Shown: one piece after another, positions 10,001 to 18,890 of the stretch
How positions within the stretch are numbered: the first letter of the stretch is position 1
Layout of the letters: every line of letters starts with the position of its first letter
Assembly (NCBI RefSeq): GCF_000621485.1
Contig: NZ_JHYF01000017.1
Coordinates: 62,001-126,000 of the forward strand
Direction of reading: 5' to 3'
From: Alkaliphilus transvaalensis ATCC 700919
GTDB taxonomy: Bacteria; Bacillota; Clostridia; Peptostreptococcales; Natronincolaceae
DNA length: 64,000 nucleotides
The notes under the pieces: generated by a model
What the model saw: the letters and a program-made list of their open reading frames with translations, nothing else
The model's database searches: none
What the model was told of the DNA's origin: nothing
Made by a program: the position numbers and the translations under genes

Positions 10001-10975
10001 TTACAAAGTCTCTAGGGCTTTTCCTATGTTCATTTCCTTAGCTTTATTATAGAAAAAACCACCTAGCGCTATATCAAAGGTTGCCATACCCATTGGATTA
10101 AACATAATAACATCTTCTTCTTTTAAAGTAGTTAAAAAATCGTTACAAACAACGTCAATAATGGATTTTGAATCCTCTTGCTTTAACCCCTTCTCTATAT
10201 GCATATGCTCTATGTCTGTCTTCTCTCTACAAACTTCATCCCAATCATCTACAATAAGGGCATTTTTCACATAATCTAGTATATCGGTCTTATAGTCCCT
10301 TAAAGAAACATTCAGCTGTAAAGATCCCTTCTTTGGGGGAAGATCTATATAAGGTTCTTTTGATACAGTACAGGTCATAAAAATATCAGCATCTATATAT
10401 GTTTTCTCCCATGAATCTACAATTTCGATCTTATCTTTTAAACTACTATCTATGACGTTTTCTCCTAAAGGTTTTATGTCATAAATATATACCTTTTCAA
10501 TTTTGTCCCCTAACAAGTCGTTAACCATTTTGAAATGATATTGTCCAATAGGCCCCCAGCCTACAATTCCAATTTTAATACCCTTTAATGTCCTTGTATT
10601 ATCATAGGCCTTGATTAAAGCACCACTTACAGCAGAAGTTCGTAAAATACTCAATAAGGCAGTATTTATGATGGATAGTGGTTCACCAGTACTTGCGTTG
10701 TTTAGTATAACAACACTATGGGCCCTTGGTAAGTTATTTTTAATATTATCTGGAAAACTAGCGATCCACTTAATTCCAGACATTTCAATTTCTCCACCTA
10801 TAAATGCTGGCATTGCAATAATACGGTTCTTTAAGTCTCTATATCTAAGATAAGGCTTAATTGGCTGGGCAAAGTCATTAACTGCCATACAGGCTACTGA
10901 TTTTTCAATTACTGTAACAAGTTCATTCCAAGTAATACCTAAATTATTTATGTCTGATTCATTAAGATATAACAT
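10001..10975 (-). CDS. sbnB: SbnB-like N-(2-amino-2-carboxyethyl)-L-glutamate dehydrogenase
   Basis: A 324-aa member of the ornithine cyclodeaminase/mu-crystallin family. It has a Rossmann motif IGIVGWGPIGQ at 135-145 and the substrate segment KWIASFPDN. In the staphyloferrin B pathway SbnB oxidises the SbnA product to give L-2,3-diaminopropionate plus 2-oxoglutarate. The gene follows the SbnA-like gene after one base (TAA A ATG), so the two are coupled. The assignment rests on the SbnA partner; on its own it could be any member of the family. Confidence 0.8.
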   Translation of the reverse strand: MLYLNESDINNLGITWNELVTVIEKSVACMAVNDFAQPIKPYLRYRDLKNRIIAMPAFIGGEIEMSGIKWIASFPDNIKNNLPRAHSVVILNNASTGEPLSIINTALLSILRTSAVSGALIKAYDNTRTLKGIKIGIVGWGPIGQYHFKMVNDLLGDKIEKVYIYDIKPLGENVIDSSLKDKIEIVDSWEKTYIDADIFMTCTVSKEPYIDLPPKKGSLQLNVSLRDYKTDILDYVKNALIVDDWDEVCREKTDIEHMHIEKGLKQEDSKSIIDVVCNDFLTTLKEEDVIMFNPMGMATFDIALGGFFYNKAKEMNIGKALETL

Positions 10976-10976
10976 T

Positions 10977-11951
10977 TTACTCCACTCTCCTTAATTGATC
11001 AGGTGCACAAAAATGTTCCATGCACCACTCTTCATTATAGACTGTTTCACTATATCGATCTCCTCGATCTGCAAACAGTGTTACTACATTAACTTGCTTA
11101 TCAATATTTTGAGTTTTAAAGTATTGTTTAATTGCTGTAAAAACAGCACCAGAGGACCCACCTGCGAAAATATTATAGGTCTTTAGCAGTTCATTACAAC
11201 TAAGGATGACATCATACTCCCTTACAAAAACTACGTCATCAATTTGAGCAAACTCTAATATTTCTGGCACTTTACTGGAACCAATGCCTGGAATGAATCT
11301 TTTTTGTGGTTTACCTCCAAAAACAACTGATCCAACAATGTCAACAGCTATTATCTTAGCATTTGGGTATACTTTTTTTACCTTTGAGGAAACCCCTGTT
11401 ATTGTTCCTCCAGAGCTAACGCCGATAAATACATAGTCTATATTGGTTACTTCATTGCACATTTCAAACGCTAATGTTTTGTTATATGCCTCTGCATTGT
11501 ATTTATTTCCATACTGATTTATCCAATATGAATTTGGTATCTCTTCTAAAAGTTTATTGATTTTTTTAATTCGATTTAACAAATATCCACCATTTATATC
11601 TGGCTCTACTACCTTGACAACTTCTGTGCTCATTTTCCTTATAATTGTTTCATTTGTATAAGAAATTAGTGGATCTATTACACAAATAAATTTTAATTCT
11701 TTACTTCTACAGTAGTTAGATAGTGCTATTCCGAAATTTCCAGATGATGACTCAATTATTGTTGTGTTTTTATCTATCATTTTTTCTTCTAAAAGCCTAT
11801 CAATAACATATCTTGCAGCTCTATCTTTCACACTACCAGTAGGATTAAAATACTCTAATTTTACATATAACGAAACATTTTGAGCATCTTTAAGATACAA
11901 TTTAATTATTGGGGTGTTTCCAACCATATTTAGTACATGCTCGTAAACCAT
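10977..11951 (-). CDS. sbnA: SbnA-like PLP-dependent 2,3-diaminopropionate synthase subunit
   Basis: A 324-aa fold-type II PLP enzyme related to cysteine synthase. The PLP lysine is K42 in GSVKDRA and the phosphate loop is SSSGNFG at 68-74. SbnA enzymes join O-phospho-L-serine and L-glutamate into N-(1-amino-1-carboxy-2-ethyl)-glutamate. Features favouring SbnA over CysK are SSSGNFG in place of TSGNTG, the LFADRGDRY end motif, and the immediately following SbnB-like gene. A true CysK is encoded separately at 23.3 kb. The start has AAGGAGGGAG before the ATG. Confidence 0.8.
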   Translation of the reverse strand: MVYEHVLNMVGNTPIIKLYLKDAQNVSLYVKLEYFNPTGSVKDRAARYVIDRLLEEKMIDKNTTIIESSSGNFGIALSNYCRSKELKFICVIDPLISYTNETIIRKMSTEVVKVVEPDINGGYLLNRIKKINKLLEEIPNSYWINQYGNKYNAEAYNKTLAFEMCNEVTNIDYVFIGVSSGGTITGVSSKVKKVYPNAKIIAVDIVGSVVFGGKPQKRFIPGIGSSKVPEILEFAQIDDVVFVREYDVILSCNELLKTYNIFAGGSSGAVFTAIKQYFKTQNIDKQVNVVTLFADRGDRYSETVYNEEWCMEHFCAPDQLRRVE

Positions 11952-12167
11952 CTACTCCCTCCTTTCTATATTTAAAATTTTAAATTTTGCAAATTTATTA
12001 AATATTTACATATCTACATCTTCGACTTAAATGATGTAAATCCTTTTTTTAGGTATGTTCTTTAGAATTTTTTTATTTTTTCTAATACTCTAGGTCATAT
12101 TACCCATCTTGGTACTATTAACTCTTCTTATCCGAAATTTACAAAAAATTATTCTTTAATAAGTAAT

Positions 12168-12183
12168 TATTATTCAGATAATA
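12168..12183. promoter_or_regulatory. possible operator upstream of the diaminopropionate genes
   Basis: TATTAT-TCAG-ATAATA is a perfect 6-4-6 inverted repeat. It is AT-only in both arms, so it may be chance in this AT-rich sequence. It does not match the Fur consensus well. Confidence 0.2.
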
Positions 12184-12265
12184 TTTAACTGATTTCTAGT
12201 CATTGCACCCTTTCTTAAGGTCACCATACACACCCATACAATAGTGATGTAGTCCCAAAATATAA

Positions 12266-12291
12266 AGCCACTAGAAATTAATCAAGTGACT
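12266..12291 (-). terminator. terminator after the ECF sigma operon
   Basis: Stem AGTCACT/AGTGGCT (one G-T pair) with a 12-base loop, followed on the minus strand by TTATATTTT. It lies just past the stop at 12325. Confidence 0.55.
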
Positions 12292-12324
12292 TTTGTCATA
12301 TAGAGGTAAAGGTCATTAAAGGAC

Positions 12325-13008
12325 TTACCACCATATATTAACTTTCCCACCCTTTGCATTACTTGCTTCTATCTTTAATTGCAGGGTGCCATTTTTAAAC
12401 TCCTTTAAGTCTTGTTGGATTTCGGTACTATGATCTAAGGGAATTGTAATACTTTTATCTCCTTGACGTAAAGTTAAAGTCAATGAGCCACTTTCCAATT
12501 CAGTCTTTATATTCAACTTCTCTGGTGAGCCGTCTCTAATTGTAAGCTTACTGTTGAGTCCACCAGATAAGCTCCTAAAGGAAACCTTCCATTGACTACC
12601 TATATTATTCTGCACCAAACCGATACCGACACTTCTACTACTTGAAGTTCTAAAGTCTGACATTAGCATTGAACCAAAAAATAGTAGTGCAAGGATAATC
12701 ATAATTAATAAACAAGTTACAAACCCCACCAACAGACCTTTATTCGACTTATGACCAACGGGTTTTACATATTGAGTATCGGACATTTTAGAACCACATT
12801 CTGGGCATTCTCTCGGAGACTCTTTTCTCCCTATTAAGAAATATAAAAGGAGCCCTAATAGGTTTGGTACCAACAATACAATTACCACCCAAAGACCTGC
12901 ATTTAGTCCCCGTGATTTTGCATCTCGATATGTCCATAAACCAAGAAAAATCAATGCTAATAGCATCAAACCTAAAATTGAAAAAATTAAGCCTAATTTA
13001 ACATCCAT
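12325..13008 (-). CDS. membrane protein with PLDc_N-like segment and zinc-ribbon half
   Basis: 227 aa. Two N-terminal membrane helices (about 5-25 and 38-60) with WTYRDAKSRGLNAGLWVVIVLL between them resemble the PLDc_N module. CPECGSKM (about 69-76) gives one zinc-ribbon knuckle. A third helix (about 95-118) leads to an outside domain of about 100 aa with beta-strand pattern, ending KVNIWW. The start overlaps the upstream stop as TAATG, so it belongs to the ECF sigma operon. It may be the envelope sensor or the effector of that system. No known function. Confidence 0.75.
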   Translation of the reverse strand: MDVKLGLIFSILGLMLLALIFLGLWTYRDAKSRGLNAGLWVVIVLLVPNLLGLLLYFLIGRKESPRECPECGSKMSDTQYVKPVGHKSNKGLLVGFVTCLLIMIILALLFFGSMLMSDFRTSSSRSVGIGLVQNNIGSQWKVSFRSLSGGLNSKLTIRDGSPEKLNIKTELESGSLTLTLRQGDKSITIPLDHSTEIQQDLKEFKNGTLQLKIEASNAKGGKVNIWW

Positions 13009-13352
13009 TATAGAACAGCCTCCTTTTTCAAACTAAATTTCCTTACCCCTATTAAAGTTAAAAGTATTGTACTAGCATTGGTAGTAATTAGAAAGAATGA
13101 TATAAGACTTGTTAATATCGGATTGATGGCAAGTATTATTAAGCATAAAATCGTTGTTGATGTCATCATTATACTGGATAAAGCTGGTAACCACCAAATT
13201 GATTTTTCTTTTTTATTAGCTCTATTAGCGCCTTTTTCCCTCTCTAATAATTGTTTCTTCAGGGCAATATTTAAGGCTTCATCTGGTTGCCCTTTCCATT
13301 CTAACGTTCGAAACAAAAGCTCTTCTAATTCTTCATCGCTAAACTTTTTCAT
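13008..13352 (-). CDS. small two-helix membrane protein, possible anti-sigma factor
   Basis: 114 aa: an acidic cytoplasmic start (KKFSDEELEELLFRTLEWKGQPDEALN), a lysine-rich middle and two membrane helices (about 48-72 and 78-100). It overlaps the sigma factor gene by 14 bases and is followed by another membrane protein with a 1-base overlap. This is the usual place for an anti-sigma factor. No HxxxCxxC zinc motif is present, so the role is inferred from context only. Confidence 0.65.
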   Translation of the reverse strand: MKKFSDEELEELLFRTLEWKGQPDEALNIALKKQLLEREKGANRANKKEKSIWWLPALSSIMMTSTTILCLIILAINPILTSLISFFLITTNASTILLTLIGVRKFSLKKEAVL

Positions 13353-13875
13353 ATCCGCCCTCCTCTAATCTTTCCCTTAGTAACTTTCTAGCCTTAAAAA
13401 TGCGACTCTTGACCGTCCCTTCAGGTATACTCAAAACTTCTGCAATTTCCTTAATGCTCATACTTGATGTGTAATGCATAATTACTATCACTTTTAATTT
13501 TTCAGGTAATCGATGTATTAGGCTTTCAATTTCTTGATAAAGCAGTATTTTTTCTACCTCTTCTTCAATATTGAAATTATTGGATATATTATTTATTTTA
13601 TCAATATGATCGTCATGATTATCCTGGCTTGATATAATCCTTTCCCTACGCCCTAACTTACTCATTTGATTTTGCCATTGTCGGATGACTATAGCCATTA
13701 AATATCCTTTTGGATTTTTTCTTTCATCAATTTTCTCACAAACCTCTATCGCCCGCAAAAAGGTTTGCTGATAAAGGTCATCGGCATTTTCTTTAGTTCT
13801 AGCAAGCCTTCTGCAAAACCCATAAATCTGAGGACCATATCTATCAACTAATTTACTAATCTCATCTACCCTCAA
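13339..13875 (-). CDS. ECF-type RNA polymerase sigma factor
   Basis: 178 aa from a TTG start. Region 2 reads YGFCRRLARTKENADDLYQQTFLRAI and region 4 reads HRLPEKLKVIVIMHYTSSMSIKEIAEVLSIPEGTVKSRIFKARKLL. The longer frame from 13923 is rejected because its ATG lies inside the terminator of the upstream gene. The TTG at 13875 has GGAGGTGATATT directly before it. It is the first gene of a three-gene operon with two membrane proteins, which probably sense envelope state and hold the factor inactive. Confidence 0.88.
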   Translation of the reverse strand: MRVDEISKLVDRYGPQIYGFCRRLARTKENADDLYQQTFLRAIEVCEKIDERKNPKGYLMAIVIRQWQNQMSKLGRRERIISSQDNHDDHIDKINNISNNFNIEEEVEKILLYQEIESLIHRLPEKLKVIVIMHYTSSMSIKEIAEVLSIPEGTVKSRIFKARKLLRERLEEGGYEKV

Positions 13876-13916
13876 AATATCACCTCCTACATAGTTATCT
13901 TTATAAAATGAAAAAA

Positions 13917-13936
13917 GGTTCATTTTTTTATGAACC
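13917..13936 (-). terminator. intrinsic terminator before the ECF sigma gene
   Basis: Perfect 7-bp stem GGTTCAT/ATGAACC with a 6-A loop, followed on the minus strand by TTTTTTCATTTT. It ends transcription of the 13961-14605 gene and overlaps the rejected upstream start of the sigma gene. Confidence 0.75.
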
Positions 13937-13960
13937 TCGTGGCAATTCTATATAGGCTTT

Positions 13961-14605
13961 TCATATAAAATGTTCAACTTCTTCTAAAACCTTTTCTAAA
14001 ACCTTTAAAGAGCCTTTAACATCTCCCATAATTTCTAAACTATGGTCTGTGCCACTAAATGTTTTTACTCTATAGTTCCTTCGTTTCTTTAATGCCTTGA
14101 TATTTTCAATTGAATAACATCGATCTGCTGTTCCAATCATAATTAGTGATTGATTTGCTATGTCAATTAACTCTCTAACAAGGTTATCAACATGACATAA
14201 AGGGGTAAGCCATAGAACTTTTGCGTTTCTAAATAATACTTTCTTGTTTAGGACTTCAAGTGCCCCCAACATACCAATTGACTTAGTGACTAAAAAAATA
14301 TCACTGTACTTTTTTTTATTTAAAATTTCTTCTACAGAATTAACTACATCTGTAGAGATCCATTTCCTTTTTTCTTCAGAATCTGCAGTCAAAAAACTGT
14401 CTATTTCCTTCCAATGGGGATTAATTTTTAATATGTCATAACCCTTATCTATTAAAAGTTCTGACACATAATAAAGTAAAGGCATGTCATTGCTATATGC
14501 GATTCCTGGTATTAATATTGCTAAGGCTGTTTCTTTATTTCTTATAAATTGATTATGTAATTCTTGCTTGTATCCCATCACTTTAATTTCTTCAATTTTT
14601 ATCAT
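13961..14605 (-). CDS. alpha/beta hydrolase family protein
   Basis: 214 aa. It has an ILIPGIAYSND oxyanion-side loop, a nucleophile elbow TKSIGMLG (Ser109), GTADR (Asp161) and GTDHS (His188). The order Ser-Asp-His and the short length fit the dienelactone hydrolase/KANL2-like branch. The start is placed at the ATG at 14605, eight bases after AGGAGG; a GTG lies two codons upstream. It is a single-gene unit ended by the 13917 terminator. The substrate is unknown. Confidence 0.72.
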   Translation of the reverse strand: MIKIEEIKVMGYKQELHNQFIRNKETALAILIPGIAYSNDMPLLYYVSELLIDKGYDILKINPHWKEIDSFLTADSEEKRKWISTDVVNSVEEILNKKKYSDIFLVTKSIGMLGALEVLNKKVLFRNAKVLWLTPLCHVDNLVRELIDIANQSLIMIGTADRCYSIENIKALKKRRNYRVKTFSGTDHSLEIMGDVKGSLKVLEKVLEEVEHFI

Positions 14606-14767
14606 CTCCACTTCCTCCTCTACTTTTTAAGTCTAATAAAGTAATGTTCTTACTAATAATAAAAAAGCAAGAAAAAGATCTACCCTGCGATACCTCTCAA
14701 ATACTACGAATTAATAGCATCTAATTATTGACTATTACCTATTGTTTTGAGTATGGCTAGAACCCTG

Positions 14768-15166
14768 TTAATATATAAAAAAACCAAATAAAATCAGAAA
14801 TAATCCTAATACTGTGGTAGTCACATTAATTTTGTTGATGATGCTTCGGTCCTCCACTAGAGCTTTAATGACAAAATTTATAAAATTCACATAATTAAAC
14901 ATAATATGAGCAATCTTTATTAGTGTTATGGTTACTAAAAGGGTTAAAAAGATAGAAAAGCTAATGTCAGTTGTCATTTCTTTATACCACGTTGTAGCTA
15001 CGATTAGAATAGCTATGGCTCCAGCCGCTAACACCCATTTTGGTCGTTCTTCTGTATAAATCTTATTCAATTCAAAATCATTCCATTGCTTCGGTATGAT
15101 ATGCATGATTAATGTTATTCCAATCATTAAGGCACCCCAAATAATACTAAAAAGTTTAAAATACAA
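14768..15166 (-). CDS. hypothetical membrane protein, four helices
   Basis: 132 aa with four hydrophobic segments, about 3-20, 46-62, 70-90 and 112-130, with a conserved-looking EERPKWVLAAGA before helix two. It starts at TTG with GGGGGAATTAAA ahead of it. It is not recognised as a named family. Neighbours are unrelated single genes. Confidence 0.6.
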   Translation of the reverse strand: MYFKLFSIIWGALMIGITLIMHIIPKQWNDFELNKIYTEERPKWVLAAGAIAILIVATTWYKEMTTDISFSIFLTLLVTITLIKIAHIMFNYVNFINFVIKALVEDRSIINKINVTTTVLGLFLILFGFFIY

Positions 15167-15364
15167 TTTAATTCCCCCTTTAAATTCACAATTAATACAA
15201 GCTCTGAAGTTATATAACTTTATTTTAATTATATGAACAACTGGTGGAATTTATATTGTATTTTTACTTACGGATGTCCTAATATCCTTGTTATTATCTA
15301 ACATAACTAGAGTCCAGCCTAATATTCAACCTATTATCTTTACTAAATTAAATAATATAGTATA

Positions 15365-16105
15365 TTAACGGTTTTCGTTTGGACACTCCCCTAATCTAGC
15401 AGCCCCGATAACCAATAGGTAATCTTTAATCATTTCTCTGGTTACATCCATTTGTTCTAGGTATTGATCTGCTAGAGTTTTCTTTAACTCTAAAATCTGC
15501 TCTCTATTTTCCATTTTTAAGGGTGTAGGCGTATATTCTATTAAATATACAGTCCTTGCAACATCATAAAGAAAGTGTCCATGACAAACATTCATAAAAT
15601 CGATGACTACTGCTTGTCCTTTAGATATAAATATATTACCTGGATGATAATCACCATGACAAAGAGCATCACCATTCTCTAATTTATCTAATATTAACAT
15701 TATTTCTTTTTGTTTAGCTGAATTATCAGTTAATCCCTTTACTATGTTTTCTTCCAAAAATCCTTTGTAATTTCGTACATTATTAATTTTATTATGAAGA
15801 ATTAATTTATGAAGTTCAGCCATATAAAGAGCACATCTTCTACTATCACCTGTTTTCAAAACCCAATCTAGCAGTGATTCGCCTTCAATTTTGTCATATA
15901 TAATGCCTTTGGCATTTTCACAGTTTATCATTTCGTATACCTTAGGTTTTGGAAAGTTCATATTGTTTATTGCCTTCGCATTTTTGAATTCTGTTACTAC
16001 AGCTTCACTAGGATAATCTTTATTAAAAAGTTTTAGTACTTTACCATCTTTTAGATCATAAACAGTAGCTGTATTACCAATACCAATTATCTTTCCATAT
16101 TTCAT
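15365..16105 (-). CDS. APH/choline kinase-fold phosphotransferase
   Basis: 246 aa with a protein kinase-like fold. The glycine loop IGIGNTATVY is at 7-16, Lys25 in KVLKLF, the catalytic loop HGDYHPGN at 150-157 and IDFMN at 168-172 in the DFG position. This is the pattern of aminoglycoside phosphotransferases and small-molecule kinases. The substrate is unknown. A clinical-type resistance role is not supported by sequence alone. A methyltransferase gene follows on the left after an untranslated gap. Confidence 0.8.
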   Translation of the reverse strand: MKYGKIIGIGNTATVYDLKDGKVLKLFNKDYPSEAVVTEFKNAKAINNMNFPKPKVYEMINCENAKGIIYDKIEGESLLDWVLKTGDSRRCALYMAELHKLILHNKINNVRNYKGFLEENIVKGLTDNSAKQKEIMLILDKLENGDALCHGDYHPGNIFISKGQAVVIDFMNVCHGHFLYDVARTVYLIEYTPTPLKMENREQILELKKTLADQYLEQMDVTREMIKDYLLVIGAARLGECPNENR

Positions 16106-16171
16106 ATAATGTCTCCTTAAGCTATTTCTAATTAATCTATTTTATTTACTTAAGTATAAGCAACCCATCCC

Positions 16172-16894
16172 CTAGCAGGGCTGCTCTATCTTTTCTGCTA
16201 TGATTAAAGCATGCAATGTATTTTCAATTGAAGCTTTACATTTACATATTTCTATATTAAAATCTAGCCATTGTCTATATTGCTTTTCATTTAGTTTATT
16301 TATTAACCTACCTATTTTGGGGGAGACCCCATCAGTAGCAATATGTTCTCTAACCTTAAAACCTAATTGGTCTAGTGTTGATTCCATATAGTCTGGTTCT
16401 AAACCAACAAAATAAGGATTACCTCCATATTCCATATGTACACTTTTATTTATATAAGCTATTGCTAGAATCCCACCTGTTTGCAATACCCTTCTACATT
16501 CATTTAGACACTTAATTTGTTGTTCTGTCTCAGGTAGATGATATAATGGTCCCATACATAATATTGTGTTAAATTCCTCATCTGTAAATCTGGATAAATC
16601 TAAAGCATCACCCTGCTCTACTCTTATTTTTAAGTTTTCCATTTTTGTTAGCTTATTTTCTATAATTTCTACATGTCTCTCTACAAAATCTATAGCCAGT
16701 ACAGAAGCTCCCTTCTTTGCAAAATAAAATGTATAACGGCCTGTTCCTGCACCAATATCAAGTACTTTTGAGTTAGCATCTATATATTTATTTAGTAGGT
16801 GAATAGACGTATCGAATTCAACTTTGTGGGCATTATCCTTTATAAGCCTACTTTCTTCATCATAACTTAAGTAATATTCTCTAATATTGTTCAT
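16172..16894 (-). CDS. class I SAM-dependent methyltransferase
   Basis: 240 aa. Motif I is VLDIGAGTGRY at 44-54, motif II includes VLAIDFVERHV, and the motif IV region has NTILCMGPLYHL. C-terminal substrate-binding residues include VHMEYGGNPYFVGLEPDYMESTL. The start has AAAAGGAGG before the ATG. The substrate is not readable. It may be co-transcribed with nothing; a kinase-fold gene lies downstream on the same strand. Confidence 0.82.
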   Translation of the reverse strand: MNNIREYYLSYDEESRLIKDNAHKVEFDTSIHLLNKYIDANSKVLDIGAGTGRYTFYFAKKGASVLAIDFVERHVEIIENKLTKMENLKIRVEQGDALDLSRFTDEEFNTILCMGPLYHLPETEQQIKCLNECRRVLQTGGILAIAYINKSVHMEYGGNPYFVGLEPDYMESTLDQLGFKVREHIATDGVSPKIGRLINKLNEKQYRQWLDFNIEICKCKASIENTLHALIIAEKIEQPC

Positions 16895-17025
16895 AATCTG
16901 CCTCCTTTTTATCTTAACATCCCTTATAGAGAAACCTTAAATTAACAATCATACTATCATTATATATTTTCTTTCATTAATCTTCAAAAGCTATCCTTCG
17001 ACTTTATACGACATCTATGCAAAAA

Positions 17026-17052
17026 AAACATCTATCCAAATGATAGATGTTT
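17026..17052 (-). terminator. terminator after the 17080 gene
   Basis: Perfect 11-bp stem AAACATCTATC/GATAGATGTTT with a 5-base loop. On the minus strand a run of eight T follows. Confidence 0.8.
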
Positions 17053-17079
17053 CCTCAAGGTTTCTTAACATTTATTAAA

Positions 17080-17373
17080 CTAATTCAAATGTCCTTCTCC
17101 ACTCTGTCTCAATATTTCTGCTTCTATAAAGCTTAAAATTTCTTTTTTCTCTCTATCTGTAAATTCAAATCCGTGTACATTCATTCCATTATCGACTAAC
17201 TCTAAATAATCTAATCGATAATCTCCATATTTTCTGTATACAGCCCATACCTTAGGATTCACTAATTCCCATCTACTGGCTACTTCTTGATCTAAATCGA
17301 CATCTAAAACAATATCCATTAGGCCCTCTTGTTCTTCAAGCTCAGTTAGTTCGACGATGTTCTTTATCCTCAT
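17080..17373 (-). CDS. hypothetical acidic protein, 97 aa
   Basis: The product starts MRIKNIVELTELEEQEG and has no membrane segment or recognised motif. Acidic and aromatic residues alternate (PKVWAVYRKYGDYRLDYLELV). The start is chosen at the ATG at 17373 because AAAGGAG lies nine bases before it; two earlier ATGs are too close to that site. A strong terminator follows, so it is a monocistronic gene. Confidence 0.6.
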   Translation of the reverse strand: MRIKNIVELTELEEQEGLMDIVLDVDLDQEVASRWELVNPKVWAVYRKYGDYRLDYLELVDNGMNVHGFEFTDREKKEILSFIEAEILRQSGEGHLN

Positions 17374-17478
17374 AATCATTAGCTCCTTTATCATATTCCA
17401 CTATATATATAATTTTACCAGTCATGATAAAAATATAAGACTAAATAAATTCCAAAATACTAGGATTTAAGCCTACAT

Positions 17479-18075
17479 TTAATCTATTTTAATCATACTT
17501 GTACTTGGAGACTCTTTAATTACTTTAAGTATTTTAGCAGTATAGATGGAATCATTTAACGCCTTATGAAATTTGTATTCTATCTCAATATTAAAAGTTT
17601 CTACAGCATTTTTTAAACCAATCTGGTTCCCTTTTGGAGCTTCTAAAAAGACCATACATAGTTTTTGAATGTCAACGTATTTCTGAATCCAACCTGTATC
17701 TATCTTAAAATAATTACAGTTTCTCTTTAATTCATTAATGTCGTCTCTTCCCCATGAGCATAGGGTAAACTCTTCTTCATTGATCCATAATTGAAAAGCT
17801 TCAATGGCTTCTGCTAAGGTTTTTCCTGTTATTAAATCTTCTGGACTTATATTAGTTTTTTGCTTAACCTTTGGATGTAATTTTTCATATAATTGAGGTC
17901 TTACATACATTTCAAAGGTAGATTCTATCTCATAGTCCTGATTGACCTTAACTGCACCAATTTCAATGATTTCTTGTGGACATAGAGGGTTACTGTTACC
18001 CTTCATAAGTCGCTTTGTTTTTCGATCAATTCTAAAGGCTGAATTAAACTCTAGATCAAATATAATGTATTTCAT
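17479..18075 (-). CDS. DEDDh 3'-5' exonuclease, KapD-like
   Basis: 198 aa. Exo I is IIFDLEFN (Asp7, Glu9), Exo II is SWGRDDINELKRNC, and Exo III is FHKALNDSIYTAKI with the His-Asp pair. EIIEIGAVKV precedes in the usual place. Proteins of this branch include the Bacillus KapD sporulation modulator and RNase T-like enzymes. Its place among sporulation genes is only suggestive. The natural substrate is unknown. Confidence 0.78.
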   Translation of the reverse strand: MKYIIFDLEFNSAFRIDRKTKRLMKGNSNPLCPQEIIEIGAVKVNQDYEIESTFEMYVRPQLYEKLHPKVKQKTNISPEDLITGKTLAEAIEAFQLWINEEEFTLCSWGRDDINELKRNCNYFKIDTGWIQKYVDIQKLCMVFLEAPKGNQIGLKNAVETFNIEIEYKFHKALNDSIYTAKILKVIKESPSTSMIKID

Positions 18076-18468
18076 ATGTCACCTACTATAATTTATTTTC
18101 AACTTCTTTAAATAATATACATAAATACAGCTAAAGGAAATAGTATTCTATTTTACATTAAACATTATTCATATTTCCCCTATATATTATCTTAATCCTT
18201 ATACTGCTTAAATATTCTCTATTTCTAAAAAGAAGGTACATAATTATGATACTCTGACTTATTAAGCCTACCTAAATTTAGAAATAATTATATACAAAAC
18301 CGCCCAAGGGATGACCTTGTTAGGAATTAATCACATATCTACACTTTAGCTTATCTCAATTTAGTATACCTTTTTTATTTTGGTAAATCAAGGCATAACA
18401 ATTTTACAAAGCTAACACAAATACTAAAGTATTACATATTATGAAGTGAAAAGAAAGGAGGTATGTAT
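18076..18468. other. intergenic region with leader of the 18469 gene
   Basis: 393 bp between divergent genes, strongly AT-rich. It contains a small inverted repeat AATACT-AA-AGTATT at 18419-18432 and CATATTAT near 18436, which could be the -10 of a sporulation sigma promoter. No ORF is supportable. Confidence 0.4.
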
Positions 18469-18723
18469 ATGTCTCAAGTTAGACCTACACCAAAACCATG
18501 TAGTCCTTGCCCTCAATTGCCAGGGACTTTAATCAGAATTTTTATCCCAGCAGGTGCTGTGATTAATCTTCTTAATATAATTGAATTAACTTCTCCAAGT
18601 GGAATTTGCTTAATTATTAGACTTCCTTTTTTAGGTACTACAGGTTCTTCTAAACCACTTTTTAACACCTTAGCTCAAGCAATACAATCTGCAGGAGGTA
18701 AATTCGAGTTTGTTCAAGAATAG
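18469..18723 (+). CDS. small hypothetical protein with Pro-Cys N-terminus
   Basis: 84 aa. The start is MSQVRPTPKPCSPCPQ, followed by mostly beta-forming hydrophobic sequence (LIRIFIPAGAVINLLN, GICLIIRLPF) and QAIQSAGGKFEFVQE at the end. The ATG at 18469 lies six bases after AAAGGAGGT; the upstream ATG overlaps that site. No family is recognised. Small proteins of this composition occur on spore surfaces, but that is speculation. It is a single gene with a shared terminator at 18891. Confidence 0.6.
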   Translation: MSQVRPTPKPCSPCPQLPGTLIRIFIPAGAVINLLNIIELTSPSGICLIIRLPFLGTTGSSKPLFNTLAQAIQSAGGKFEFVQE

Positions 18724-18730
18724 TTTGGAT

Positions 18731-18873
18731 CAAATCTTCCTTTTTAAGATTTAAAAGAATGATTTTAGGTAAGGAAACTAAGGTACTAACACAGTTTAAT
18801 CAAAATTAATTAGTTATCCGCTAAACTCATCACTTAAGTTCTTTTGTATAAAAATAATTAATGCAGAACATTC
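18731..18873 (+). repeat. double-hairpin intergenic repeat, full copy A
   Basis: It aligns along its length with the copy at 44898-45044. Left hairpin AAATC...GATTT, right part CACTTAAGTTCTTTTGTATAAAAATAATTA with a weaker right stem. The left stem carries an A-T pair where other copies have G-C, a compensatory change. Confidence 0.75.
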
Positions 18874-18890
18874 CCATTCGTTTTAAAATA

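Larger units (their letters stand above)
11952..12324. other. intergenic region upstream of the sbnAB-like pair
   Basis: 373 bp without a supportable gene. It holds the terminator of the ECF sigma operon (12266-12291), a 6-4-6 inverted repeat (12168-12183), and an 8-bp inverted pair ATTTACAT/ATGTAAAT (12004-12011 and 12034-12041) close to the expected promoter. No classical promoter or Fur box was convincing. Confidence 0.6.

Noticed and set aside
12160-12190. Fur box before the diaminopropionate genes
   Set aside because: The AT-only repeat does not fit the Fur consensus well enough; only a weak operator is listed.
15365-16105. Aminoglycoside resistance gene
   Set aside because: The kinase fold is clear but nothing ties it to a known resistance enzyme.
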